From: an unidentified bacterial endosymbiont
Lineage (GTDB): Bacteria > Pseudomonadota > Gammaproteobacteria > Enterobacterales > Enterobacteriaceae
Reading direction: 5' to 3'
DNA length: 64,000 bases
NCBI RefSeq assembly: GCF_918797525.1
Contig: NZ_OU963893.1
Coordinates: 1,612,001 to 1,676,000 of the forward strand
The position numbers were made by a program, and so were the translations under genes. Within the stretch, counting starts at the first letter, position 1, and each line of letters starts with the position of its first letter. Under the pieces are notes generated by a model. That model was not told the origin of the DNA and ran no database searches. It saw nothing but the letters and a program-made list of their open reading frames with translations. This document shows, piece after piece, positions 32,619 through 41,546 of this stretch.

Positions 32619-33810
32619 ATGAAAGAAAAACTGTGGACGAAAGATTTTTGGGCAATAACTCTTATCAGCTTCATCATCTTTTTTGTTTTCTATGTTCTAC
32701 TGACGCTGCTGCCGATCTACATTTCCGATCGCCTGCACGCCACCCCTGATAAGGCTGGGTTATTAGTGACCTTCTTTTTAGGGGCTGCCATTCTTGTTCG
32801 CCCTTTTGCCGGGCAATGGGTGGGGAAATATTCGAATAAAACGATTCTGGTGCTCTCTTCTCTGGCCTTTCTGGTGGTCACTGCGCTGTATCCGCTTTGC
32901 CATTCAATTGAATCACTCTTGCTTGTTCGGGTGCTTCACGGTGTAACGTTCGGCGTTATTACTACGGTGAAAGGGACGATTTCCGCGCGGTTGATACCGG
33001 CCTCCCGACGTGGGGAGGGCATCAGCTTTTTCTCTTTAGCAATGGGCCTGGCGATGGTGGTAGGGCCGTGGGTTGGGCTGAACATGGCGCGCTGGGAAGC
33101 CTGGACCGTCGCATTCTGGCTCTGTACGGCCGTTTCGGTGCTGGGTATTGTTCTGTCGCTCATCGTCGCGGTACCGCCCGTTATTCGTCACGCCGATGGT
33201 TCTACACCCAGACTGGGATTTACTGCCATGTTTGACCGCGCAGCGCTGCCCTTCGCGATGGTGACGTTTTTTATGACCTTCTCTTATGCGGGCGTCTCTG
33301 CGTTCCTTGCGCTTTACGCCCGGGAGCTGGATTTGATGGCGGCCGCCAGTAATTTCCTGCTGTGCTACGCGATTTGCCTGATGGGATGCCGAACCTTTAC
33401 CGGCAATATTTGCGATAAGAAAGGGCCGAGATATGTCGTTTACCCCTGTCTGCTGGCCTTTACCGTAGGGCTGGTGGCGCTTGGCTACACCAGCGGCAGC
33501 GTCATGATGATTATTGCCGGCGGATTGATTGGCATTGGTTATGGCTCAGTGACGCCCGTATTCCAGACGCAAATTATCAGCTCGGTAGAGCCGCATAAGA
33601 TTGGGGTTGCAAATTCTTTATTTTTCAATGCAATGGATGCAGGAATGGCGATCGGCGCCTTTATTATGGGGATGATGGTCGAGGGGATGGGGGTACCGGG
33701 CAATTTATCTGGTCGGGGCGCTGCTGGTGGTGCTGGCCGGTGCGCTGTATATCGTGCAGATGAAAAAATGCGGAGACAGGGTGATGGTCTCCGCGCATGA
33801 GGTTCACTAG
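32619..33810 (+). pseudogene. MFS transporter with a C-terminal frameshift
   Basis: This is a 12-helix major facilitator transporter of the drug/sugar-efflux type, with the signature HGVTFGVITTVKGTISARLIP around residue 115. The reading frame is intact up to GMMVEGMG. After a run of five G bases (33689-33693) it shifts into a non-membrane sequence and stops at 33800. Removing one G gives YRAIYLVGALLVVLAGALYI followed by VQMKKCG and a stop at 33808-33810, which is clearly the missing last helix. So the gene has a +1 frameshift, or the tract has a sequencing error or is phase-variable. The start may be ATG 32619 or a GTG at 32592. The substrate is unknown; the divergent LysR gene is the likely regulator. 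Confidence 0.8.
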
Positions 33811-33812
33811 GC

Positions 33813-34067
33813 TTACATTTCGATCTCAATATCGCCTTTTGCCCTGCAGCAGCAGGGCAAAATGTCCCCTTCGCTGATAAAGGCCAGCGGTTCGGTCAGC
33901 CAGTCTACCTGGCCTGCGACCAGACGGCAGCGGCAGGCGCCGCAAAACCCTTCCCGACACTGGTACTCTACCTCCACCTGGTGGGCCTCAAGCGCCACCA
34001 GCAGGGAAGGGTGCTCTTCGTGGCACAACACTTCGGTACCCGAAAGGCTTAGCGTTACGCGCGTCAT
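33813..34067 (-). CDS. yfaE: Class Ia RNR maintenance ferredoxin YfaE
   Basis: YfaE is a small plant-type [2Fe-2S] ferredoxin that supplies electrons to regenerate the diferric-tyrosyl cofactor of NrdB. Cluster ligands are C37, C42 and C45 (QCREGFCGAC), with the fourth in the CCC cluster at 72-74. It has 84 aa, as in E. coli. Its ATG overlaps the nrdB stop by one base (TGATG), so the two are co-translated. It converges on the MFS gene, whose repaired frame would end 2 nt away. Confidence 0.95.
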   Translation of the reverse strand: MTRVTLSLSGTEVLCHEEHPSLLVALEAHQVEVEYQCREGFCGACRCRLVAGQVDWLTEPLAFISEGDILPCCCRAKGDIEIEM

Positions 34068-35197
34068 CAGAGCTGGAAATCGCTCAGGTCGTCAGTGTTG
34101 ACCTCAGAATCGATCTGTCCCACCAGATACGAACTCACTTCCACTTCCTGCGGCGCAACCTGCACGTTATCGGATACCAGCCAGGTGTTGATCCACGGGA
34201 TTGGGTTAGAGCGGGTCTGGAACGGCAGCTCAAGGCCAACCGCCTGCATACGGATGTTGGTGATGTACTCAACATACTGGCACAGTATGTCTTTGTTCAG
34301 GCCGATCATCGAGCCGTCGCGGAACAGGTAATCGGCCCACTCTTTCTCCTGCTGAGCCGCCAGCACGAACAGGTCATAACACTCCTGTTTGCACTCTTCG
34401 GCGATCCCGGCCATTTCCGGGTCGTCCACGCCGCTGCGCAGCAGGTTCAGCATGTGCTGGGTGCCGGTCAGGTGCAGGGCTTCGTCACGGGCGATCAGAC
34501 GGATGATTTTGGCGTTACCTTCCATCAGCTTGCGCTCGGCAAAAGCGAAGGAGCAGGCGAAGCTGACGTAGAAGCGGATTGCTTCCAGGGCGTTAACGCT
34601 CATCAGGCACAGATACAGCTGTTTTTTCAGCGCGCGCAGGTTCACCGTAACGGTTTTACCGTTGACGTTGTGCGTGCCTTCGCCCAGCAGATGCCAGTAG
34701 CTGGTCATCTCGATCAATTGGTCGTAATAGTGGGCAATACCTTCCGCACGCTTTTGGATCTGCTCGTTGGTGACGATATCGTCAAACACCACCGCCGGAT
34801 CGTTAACGATGTTGCGGATGATATGCGTGTAAGAGCGCGAGTGGATCGTCTCTGAGAACGCCCAGGTCTCCACCCAGGTTTCCAGCTCCGGAATGGAGAT
34901 CAACGGCAGCAGCGCCACGTTCGGGCTACGGCCCTGGATGGAGTCCAGCAGCGTCTGGTACTTCAGGTTGCTGAGAAAGATATGCTTTTCGTGATCCGGC
35001 AGTGCCTGGAAATCAATGCGATCGCGGGAAACGTCCACTTCTTCCGGACGCCAGAAGAAGGAGAGTTGCTTTTCAATCAGCTTTTCGAAGATATCATATT
35101 TTTGCTGATCGTAGCGGGCCACATTGACCGACTGGCCGAAGAACATCGGTTCTTTGAGCTGGTCATTTTTCGTCTGTGAAAAGGTGGTGTATGCCAT
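34067..35197 (-). CDS. nrdB: Class Ia ribonucleotide reductase beta subunit
   Basis: NrdB holds the diiron centre and stable tyrosyl radical of aerobic ribonucleotide reductase. Counting Met as 1, ligands D85, E116 and H119 and the radical Y123 (HSRSYTH) are present. The C-terminal tail (about 20 residues ending in DDLSDFQL) docks on NrdA. It has 376 aa from ATG 35197 ([10 protein letters not shown]); the open frame runs 23 codons further into the nrdA-nrdB gap but without homology. An 81-bp gap with a REP element separates it from nrdA. Confidence 0.97.
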   Translation of the reverse strand: MAYTTFSQTKNDQLKEPMFFGQSVNVARYDQQKYDIFEKLIEKQLSFFWRPEEVDVSRDRIDFQALPDHEKHIFLSNLKYQTLLDSIQGRSPNVALLPLISIPELETWVETWAFSETIHSRSYTHIIRNIVNDPAVVFDDIVTNEQIQKRAEGIAHYYDQLIEMTSYWHLLGEGTHNVNGKTVTVNLRALKKQLYLCLMSVNALEAIRFYVSFACSFAFAERKLMEGNAKIIRLIARDEALHLTGTQHMLNLLRSGVDDPEMAGIAEECKQECYDLFVLAAQQEKEWADYLFRDGSMIGLNKDILCQYVEYITNIRMQAVGLELPFQTRSNPIPWINTWLVSDNVQVAPQEVEVSSYLVGQIDSEVNTDDLSDFQL

Positions 35198-35241
35198 GCG
35201 TGTATCCTGTGAGAGATTTTGCGGGTCGGGCAAACAAAATC

Positions 35242-35271
35242 GTAGGCCGGGTAAGCGCAGCGCCACCCGGC
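35242..35271 (+). repeat. REP element between nrdA and nrdB
   Basis: GTAGGCCGGGTAAGCGCAGC, then GCCACCCGGC, is a typical enterobacterial REP unit with an internal imperfect hairpin (GCCGGGT with ACCCGGC). It is the same family as the pair at 13832-13899. It lies inside an operon, between two genes whose products work in a defined ratio. Confidence 0.85.
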
Positions 35272-35278
35272 ATTGACA

Positions 35279-37564
35279 TTAAATCTTACATGCGCCGCTT
35301 TCGCAGCCATCATCCTGAATTGACGCTACCATGTCATCCTGCGCATCTTCCGCACCGTCACGGGTGTTGTGATAGTACAGGGTTTTCACGCCAAATTTAT
35401 AGGCGGTGAGCAGGTCTTTCAGCAGTTGCTGCATTGGGACCTTGCCGGACGGGAAGCGCGTTGGGTCATAGTTGGTATTGGCAGAGATCGACTGGTCGAT
35501 AAACTTCTGCATGATACCCACCAGTTGCAGGTAACCGTCGTTGTTTGGCATCTCCCACAGTAGCTCATAGTTGTCACCCAGCGTCTCGTAATCCGGCACT
35601 ACCTGACGCAGAACGCCGTCTTTCGAGGCTTTGATACTGACGTGTCCGCGCGGTGGCTCAATACCGTTGGTGGCGTTGGAGATCTGCGACGAGGTCTCGG
35701 ACGGCATCAGGGCAGAGAGCGTGGAGTTACGCAGGCCGTGAGCCTTAATGGACGCGCGCAGGCCTTCCCAGTCGAGGTGCAGCGGTTCGTTAACAATCGC
35801 ATCCAGGTCTTTCTTGTAGGTGTCGATCGGCAGAATGCCTTTCGCGTAGGTGGTCTCGTTAAACCACGGGCATGCGCCTTGCTCTTTCGCCAGTTCGTTG
35901 GATGCTTTCATCAGGTAGAACTGAATGGCTTCGAACGTCTGGTGCGTCAGGTTGTTGGCGCTGCCGTCAGAGTAACGCTTGCCGTTTTTCGCCAGCCAGT
36001 AGGCGAAGTTAATCACGCCAATACCCAGGGTACGACGGCCCATCGCGCCGCGTTTTGCCGCCGGAATAGGATAATCCTGGTAGTCCAGCAGGGCATCGAG
36101 CGCACGTACCGCCAGCACCGCCAGCTCTTCCAGCTCGTCAAGGCTCTTAATTGCACCCAGGTTGAACGCAGACAGCGTGCACAGGGCAATTTCACCGTTT
36201 TCGTCGTTCACATCGTTCAGCGGTTTGGTTGGCAGCGCGATTTCCAGGCACAGGTTAGACTGGCGCACTGGCGCAACAACCGGGTCGAACGGACTGTGGG
36301 TGTTGCAGTGGTCCACGTTCTGGATGTAGATACGGCCGGTAGAAGCACGCTCCTGCATCATCAGCGAGAACAGATCTACCGCCTTCACGTGCTGTTTACG
36401 GATGCTGTCGTCTTTTTCGTATTTTGTGTACAGACGCTCAAACTCGTCCTGATCGGCGAAGAACGCGTCGTACAGGCCTGGCACGTCGGACGGGCTGAAC
36501 AGAGTGATCTCTTCTCCTTTCAGCAGACGGGTGTACATCAGCTTGTTGATCTGTACGCCGTAGTCCATGTGACGCACGCGGTTGCCTTCAACGCCACGGT
36601 TGTTCTTCAGCACCAGCAGGCTTTCCACTTCGAGGTGCCACATTGGGTAGAACAGTGTCGCTGCCCCCCCGCGCACGCCGCCCTGAGAGCAGGATTTCAC
36701 CGCCGTCTGGAAGTGTTTGTAGAACGGAATACAGCCTGTGTGGAAGGCTTCACCGCCGCGAATTGGGCTACCCAGCGCACGAATACGACCGGCGTTAATA
36801 CCGATACCGGCACGCTGAGAGACGTATTTCACAATCGCGCTGGAGGTGGCGTTGATGGAATCCAGGCTGTCACCGCACTCGATAAGCACGCAGGAGCTGA
36901 ACTGACGAGTAGGAGTACGTACGCCGGACATAATGGGCGTCGGCAGAGAAATCTTAAACGTCGATACCGCATCGTAGAAACGCTTCACGTATTCCAGACG
37001 GGTATCACGCGGGTAATTAGAGAACAGACAGGCAGCCACCAGAATATAGAGGAACTGGGCGCTCTCGTAGATTTCACCCGTTACGCGGTTCTGCACCAGG
37101 TATTTGCCTTCGAGCTGCTTCACTGCCGCGTAGGAGAAGTTCATGTCGCGCCAGTGGTCGATAAACCCGTTCATCTGCTCGAACTCTTCTTGCGTATAGT
37201 CTTCCAGCAGATGCGTGTCGTATTTGCCCAGCTCGACCATTTTCACCACGTGAGCGAAAAGCGTCGGCGGTTCAAACTGGCCGTAGGCTTTTTTACGCAG
37301 GTGGAAAATCGCCAGACGTGCGGCGAGATACTGATAATCCGGTGCGTCGCGGGAGATAAGATCCGCCGCGGCCTTGATGATGGTTTCATGGATATCAGAG
37401 GTTTTAATGCCGTCGTAGAACTGGATGTGCGAGCGCAGCTCAACCTGGGAGATAGATACGTTGTTCAGTCCTTCTGCTGCCCAGTCGAGAACGCGATGGA
37501 TTTTGTCCAGATTGATACGCTCGGTAGTACCGTCGCGCTTTGTCACCAGCAGACTCTGATTCAT
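35279..37564 (-). CDS. nrdA: Class Ia ribonucleotide reductase alpha subunit
   Basis: NrdA is the catalytic subunit that reduces ribonucleoside diphosphates. An N-terminal ATP cone (about residues 5-95) sets overall activity through ATP/dATP. Active-site residues are C225 (SSCVLIEC), C439 and E441 (NLCLEIALP) and C462. The C-terminal redox pair C754/C759 is in CESGACKI. It has 761 aa from ATG 37564 (MNQSLLVTKR). The upstream leader carries two DnaA boxes and a NrdR-like box, so control by replication state and nucleotide supply is expected. Confidence 0.97.
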   Translation of the reverse strand: MNQSLLVTKRDGTTERINLDKIHRVLDWAAEGLNNVSISQVELRSHIQFYDGIKTSDIHETIIKAAADLISRDAPDYQYLAARLAIFHLRKKAYGQFEPPTLFAHVVKMVELGKYDTHLLEDYTQEEFEQMNGFIDHWRDMNFSYAAVKQLEGKYLVQNRVTGEIYESAQFLYILVAACLFSNYPRDTRLEYVKRFYDAVSTFKISLPTPIMSGVRTPTRQFSSCVLIECGDSLDSINATSSAIVKYVSQRAGIGINAGRIRALGSPIRGGEAFHTGCIPFYKHFQTAVKSCSQGGVRGGAATLFYPMWHLEVESLLVLKNNRGVEGNRVRHMDYGVQINKLMYTRLLKGEEITLFSPSDVPGLYDAFFADQDEFERLYTKYEKDDSIRKQHVKAVDLFSLMMQERASTGRIYIQNVDHCNTHSPFDPVVAPVRQSNLCLEIALPTKPLNDVNDENGEIALCTLSAFNLGAIKSLDELEELAVLAVRALDALLDYQDYPIPAAKRGAMGRRTLGIGVINFAYWLAKNGKRYSDGSANNLTHQTFEAIQFYLMKASNELAKEQGACPWFNETTYAKGILPIDTYKKDLDAIVNEPLHLDWEGLRASIKAHGLRNSTLSALMPSETSSQISNATNGIEPPRGHVSIKASKDGVLRQVVPDYETLGDNYELLWEMPNNDGYLQLVGIMQKFIDQSISANTNYDPTRFPSGKVPMQQLLKDLLTAYKFGVKTLYYHNTRDGAEDAQDDMVASIQDDGCESGACKI

Positions 37565-37607
37565 GTGGGTTTTTACCTGTCCGTGAAAATAAGAAAATAT
37601 CCCCCGC

Positions 37608-37631
37608 TTATCCACAGGTTACTGTGGATAA
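37608..37631. promoter_or_regulatory. Inverted pair of DnaA boxes upstream of nrdA
   Basis: TTATCCACA (37608-37616) and TGTGGATAA (37623-37631) are both perfect DnaA boxes and together form an inverted repeat around GGTTAC. DnaA control of nrdAB is described in E. coli, and this layout supports the same link between initiation and dNTP supply here. Confidence 0.8.
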
Positions 37632-37647
37632 ATACTACATATAGGGG
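37632..37647 (-). promoter_or_regulatory. NrdR-like box upstream of nrdA
   Basis: On the minus strand CCCCTATATGTAGTAT resembles the NrdR box consensus ACACWATATATWGTGT, mainly in the CTATATNTAG core. It touches the DnaA boxes. NrdR represses nrd genes in response to adenine nucleotides. A second box at the usual spacing is not obvious. Confidence 0.5.
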
Positions 37648-37679
37648 TTGTTCGTTAAAGTTAACGCAAGATGGTGAGT

Positions 37680-37707
37680 ATTCTAGTAAGGATTCTTTTC
37701 AGTACAA
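37680..37707 (-). promoter_or_regulatory. Candidate nrdA promoter
   Basis: On the minus strand TTGTAC (37702-37707) and TAGAAT (37680-37685) are separated by 16 bp and lie about 115 bp upstream of the nrdA start. The -35 match is moderate. The DnaA and NrdR sites lie downstream of it. The rest of the 335-bp gap, 37708-37899, shows no gene; it has an A8 run at 37800-37807. Confidence 0.45.
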
Positions 37708-37899
37708 GAGTTGATTTTGACGTTAAAGTGAGGTTGCTAAAGCGTAATAAAGGCTAAGTCCACGTATTGTAAGGCCTGAAGGTGATGTCAATATTACGCA
37801 AAAAAAATCCAAAATTTGATCGAGTGCTGATTTCTTCAACGCGTGGTCAGAATTGCGCAACATGATGCCGCGCAATCTTTATAAAATTAACGCATGACG

Positions 37900-38628
37900 T
37901 TAGTCATTTTTGGCGGTTGTGTGCAACATGTAGTTAACATCCACACCCGCTGCAAGCTTGAATTTATCGGTTAATGGATTGTAGTGCAGCCCGATGATGT
38001 GCTGCTCTTTGAGCCAGGTCTGGTCGACCCAGCTTAACAATTCGGCAGGCTTGATGAATTTCTTCACGTCGTGGGTTCCTTTGGGCACCATGCGCAGCAC
38101 ATACTCTGCACCGACAACGGCCATCAGCCAGGCTTTACCGTTACGGTTGATGGTCGAGAAGAACACCTGGCCCCCCGGCTTTACCAGTTTTGCGCAGGCG
38201 GTGACGACAGACTGCGGATCGGGCACGTGCTCCAGCATCTCCATACAGGTGACCACATCGTACTGATGGGCCTGTTTTACCGCATGTTCTTCAACGGTCT
38301 CCTGCACGTACACTACCTGCACGCCGGATTCCAGCGCATGCAGGCGCGCAACCTGCAGCGGCTCAAAGCCCATATCCAGGCCGGTGACGGTTGCGCCTTC
38401 ACGGGCCATGCTCTCTGCCAGAATGCCGCCGCCGCAGCCGACGTCGAGCACCTTCTTACCGAACAGCCCGCCGGAACGTTCCGCGATATAGCCCAGACGC
38501 AGGGGGTTTATGCGGTGCAACGGTTTAAACTCACCGTCGAGATCCCACCAGCGGGACGCCACCGCTTCAAATTTTGCAATCTCTTGGTGGTCAACGTTGT
38601 GAGCCACCGGGGGGGTTTCGGCATTCAT
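37900..38628 (-). CDS. ubiG: Ubiquinone biosynthesis O-methyltransferase UbiG
   Basis: UbiG carries out both O-methylations of ubiquinone synthesis with S-adenosylmethionine. The SAM-binding motif [14 protein letters not shown], is at residues 60-72, with the acidic motif II region GLDMG near 84. It has 242 aa, two longer than E. coli. It is monocistronic and divergent from gyrA across 146 bp, with its own ribosome binding site (AAGGAG) before ATG 38628. Confidence 0.96.
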   Translation of the reverse strand: MNAETPPVAHNVDHQEIAKFEAVASRWWDLDGEFKPLHRINPLRLGYIAERSGGLFGKKVLDVGCGGGILAESMAREGATVTGLDMGFEPLQVARLHALESGVQVVYVQETVEEHAVKQAHQYDVVTCMEMLEHVPDPQSVVTACAKLVKPGGQVFFSTINRNGKAWLMAVVGAEYVLRMVPKGTHDVKKFIKPAELLSWVDQTWLKEQHIIGLHYNPLTDKFKLAAGVDVNYMLHTTAKND

Positions 38629-38699
38629 GGGCGCTTTTACTCCTTATTATGCAAGACTTCGGAGTATATCAGCCCACACGGTTGAATAAAGCTTATTGG

Positions 38700-38730
38700 T
38701 TTACCTCAATCACTGCGGCTGTGTTATAAT
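38700..38730 (+). promoter_or_regulatory. gyrA promoter
   Basis: A consensus -10 hexamer TATAAT is at 38725-38730. The best -35 candidate is TTTACC at 38700-38705 with a 19-bp spacer (TTACCT with 18 bp is the alternative). A strong -10 with a poor -35 is typical of relaxation-stimulated gyrase promoters. Confidence 0.65.
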
Positions 38731-38774
38731 TTGCGACCTTTGAATCCGGGATACAGTAGAGGGATAGCGGTTAG

Positions 38775-41411
38775 ATGAGCGACCTTGCGAGAGAAATTAC
38801 ACCGGTTAACATCGAGGAAGAGCTAAAGAGCTCCTATCTGGATTATGCGATGTCGGTCATTGTTGGCCGTGCGCTGCCGGACGTCCGCGATGGCCTTAAG
38901 CCGGTACACCGTCGCGTACTATACGCCATGAACGTATTGGGCAATGACTGGAATAAAGCCTATAAAAAATCTGCCCGTGTCGTGGGTGACGTTATCGGTA
39001 AATATCACCCGCATGGTGATACTGCTGTTTATGACACGATAGTCCGTATGGCGCAGCCATTCTCCCTGCGTTACATGCTGGTAGATGGTCAGGGTAACTT
39101 TGGTTCGGTCGACGGCGACTCCGCAGCGGCGATGCGTTATACGGAAATCCGTATGTCGAAGATCGCCCATGAGCTGATGGCCGACCTGGAAAAAGAGACC
39201 GTTGATTTCGTTGATAACTACGACGGCACCGAACGCATCCCAGACGTCATGCCAACCAAGATCCCGAACCTGTTGGTTAACGGTTCGTCCGGTATCGCAG
39301 TGGGGATGGCAACCAACATCCCACCGCATAACATCACGGAAGTCATCAACGGCTGCCTGGCCTTTATCGACGATGAAGAGATCAGCATTGAAGGGCTGAT
39401 GGAACACATCCCGGGGCCGGACTTCCCGACGGCGGCGATCATCAACGGTCGTCGTGGTATCGAAGAAGCGTATCGCACCGGACGCGGCAAGATCTACATC
39501 CGGGCCCGCGCCGAAGTAGAAGCCGACGGCAAAACCGGCCGTGAAACCATTATTGTTCACGAGATCCCGTATCAGGTGAACAAGGCGCGTCTGATTGAAA
39601 AAATTGCCGAGCTGGTAAAAGAAAAGCGCGTAGAAGGTATCAGCGCGCTGCGTGACGAATCTGATAAAGACGGCATGCGTATCGTCATTGAGATTAAACG
39701 CGACGCGGTGGGCGAAGTTGTTCTGAACAACCTCTATTCCCAGACTCAGCTTCAGGTCTCCTTCGGTATAAACATGGTTGCGCTGCACCATGGTCAGCCG
39801 AAGATCATGAACCTGAAAGAGATCCTCAGCGCGTTCGTGCGTCACCGCCGTGAAGTGGTGACTCGCCGTACTATTTTCGAACTGCGTAAAGCGCGCGATC
39901 GTGCGCACATCCTTGAAGCGCTGGCCGTTGCTCTGGCGAATATTGACCCGATTATCGAGTTGATTCGCCGCGCCCCTACGCCTGCGGAAGCGAAAGCAGG
40001 CCTGGTCGCGCAACCATGGGCGCTGGGTAACGTCTCAGCTATGCTCGAACGCGCAGGTGATGACGCCGCGCGTCCGGAATGGCTGGAACCTGAATTTGGC
40101 GTGCGCGACGGCCAGTACTACCTGACCGAACAGCAGGCCCAGGCGATTCTGGATCTGCGTTTGCAGAAGCTGACCGGTCTTGAGCATGAAAAACTGCTCG
40201 ACGAGTACAAAGAGCTGCTGGAGCAGATTGCCGAGCTGCTGCACATTCTGGGCAGCGCAGAGCGCCTGATGGAAGTGATCCGTGAAGAGCTGGAACTGGT
40301 CCGCGATCAGTTTGGCGATGAGCGTCGCACTGAAATCACCGCTAACAGCTCTGATATCAACATTGAAGATCTGATCAACCGCGAAGACGTGGTGGTTACC
40401 CTGTCTCACCAGGGCTATGTGAAGTATCAACCACTGACTGACTACGAGGCACAACGTCGTGGTGGTAAGGGTAAATCTGCGGCACGCATTAAAGAAGAAG
40501 ACTTTATTGACCGCCTGCTGGTGGCCAACACCCACGACACCATCCTCTGCTTCTCCAGCCGTGGGCGTCTGTACTGGATGAAGGTTTATCAACTGCCGGA
40601 AGCGAGCCGCGGTGCGCGCGGTCGTCCAATCGTGAACCTGCTGCCGCTGGAAGCGAACGAACGTATTACCGCTATTCTGCCGGTTCGCGAGTACGAAGAG
40701 GGCGTGAACGTCTTCATGGCGACCGCCAGCGGTACGGTGAAGAAAACCGCTCTGACCGAGTTCAGTCGTCCACGTTCTGCCGGGATTATCGCGGTGAACC
40801 TGAACGAAGGCGATGAACTGATTGGCGTGGATCTGACCTCCGGCTCTGATGAAGTCATGCTGTTCTCTGCCGCCGGTAAAGTGGTGCGCTTTAAAGAGAA
40901 CGCCGTGCGCGCAATGGGTCGTACCGCGACCGGCGTTCGCGGGATCAAGCTGGCGGGTGAAGACGTCGTGGTTTCCCTGATTGTTCCACGTGGCGAAGGC
41001 GCAATCCTGACCGTCACGCAGAATGGTTACGGTAAACGTACGGCAGAAAGCGAGTACCCGACCAAGTCGCGCGGCACGCAGGGCGTTATCTCTATCAAAG
41101 TGACCGAGCGCAACGGTTCTGTTGTGGGCGCGGTGCAGGTAGACGACGCTGACCAGATCATGATGATTACCGACGCTGGTACGCTGGTACGCACACGCGT
41201 GTCGGAAATCAGCGTGGTGGGCCGCAACACCCAGGGCGTTATCCTCATCCGTACCGCGGAAGATGAAAATGTGGTGGGTCTGCAGCGCGTTGCTGAGCCG
41301 GTAGATGACGAAGAGCTCGACTCTATCGACGGTAGCGTAGCGGAAGGCGAAGAGGATATCGCCCCAGAAGCTGACGCCGACGATGACGTAGCGGACGACG
41401 CTGACGAGTAA
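38775..41411 (+). CDS. gyrA: DNA gyrase subunit A
   Basis: GyrA is the DNA breakage-reunion subunit of gyrase. The active-site tyrosine is Y122 in AAMRYTE. The quinolone-resistance region reads [13 protein letters not shown], giving threonine at position 83 and aspartate at 87. The C-terminal pinwheel contains the GyrA box QRRGGKG near residue 560, and an acidic tail (last 35 residues) ends the protein. It has 878 aa, three more than E. coli. The start is ATG 38775 after GGGATAGCGG. An intrinsic terminator follows. Confidence 0.98.
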   Translation: MSDLAREITPVNIEEELKSSYLDYAMSVIVGRALPDVRDGLKPVHRRVLYAMNVLGNDWNKAYKKSARVVGDVIGKYHPHGDTAVYDTIVRMAQPFSLRYMLVDGQGNFGSVDGDSAAAMRYTEIRMSKIAHELMADLEKETVDFVDNYDGTERIPDVMPTKIPNLLVNGSSGIAVGMATNIPPHNITEVINGCLAFIDDEEISIEGLMEHIPGPDFPTAAIINGRRGIEEAYRTGRGKIYIRARAEVEADGKTGRETIIVHEIPYQVNKARLIEKIAELVKEKRVEGISALRDESDKDGMRIVIEIKRDAVGEVVLNNLYSQTQLQVSFGINMVALHHGQPKIMNLKEILSAFVRHRREVVTRRTIFELRKARDRAHILEALAVALANIDPIIELIRRAPTPAEAKAGLVAQPWALGNVSAMLERAGDDAARPEWLEPEFGVRDGQYYLTEQQAQAILDLRLQKLTGLEHEKLLDEYKELLEQIAELLHILGSAERLMEVIREELELVRDQFGDERRTEITANSSDINIEDLINREDVVVTLSHQGYVKYQPLTDYEAQRRGGKGKSAARIKEEDFIDRLLVANTHDTILCFSSRGRLYWMKVYQLPEASRGARGRPIVNLLPLEANERITAILPVREYEEGVNVFMATASGTVKKTALTEFSRPRSAGIIAVNLNEGDELIGVDLTSGSDEVMLFSAAGKVVRFKENAVRAMGRTATGVRGIKLAGEDVVVSLIVPRGEGAILTVTQNGYGKRTAESEYPTKSRGTQGVISIKVTERNGSVVGAVQVDDADQIMMITDAGTLVRTRVSEISVVGRNTQGVILIRTAEDENVVGLQRVAEPVDDEELDSIDGSVAEGEEDIAPEADADDDVADDADE

Positions 41412-41426
41412 TCTCTCCTGACAAAT

Positions 41427-41455
41427 AAGGGCCGGATCCACGGCCCTTTTCTTTT
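41427..41455 (+). terminator. Terminator after gyrA
   Basis: AAGGGCCG pairs with CGGCCCTT around GATCCA, followed by TTCTTTT. It ends the gyrA transcript before rcsC on the same strand. Confidence 0.9.
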
Positions 41456-41546
41456 AACGATGCAGATAAGTGAACGTTGCGACCAGGCGCGTTTACCGCT
41501 ACCTTAACCACATTCTTTTTGACCCCGACGGCGGAGCCGTGCCCCT

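Noticed and set aside
35642..37714. 690-codon open frame antisense to nrdA
   Set aside because: It mirrors the codon pattern of nrdA on the other strand, as expected in GC-rich third positions. It has no recognisable domain.
38999..39037. Acquired quinolone resistance in gyrA
   Set aside because: Thr83 is native in several Enterobacteriaceae and Asp87 is intact, so sequence alone does not support an acquired mutation.
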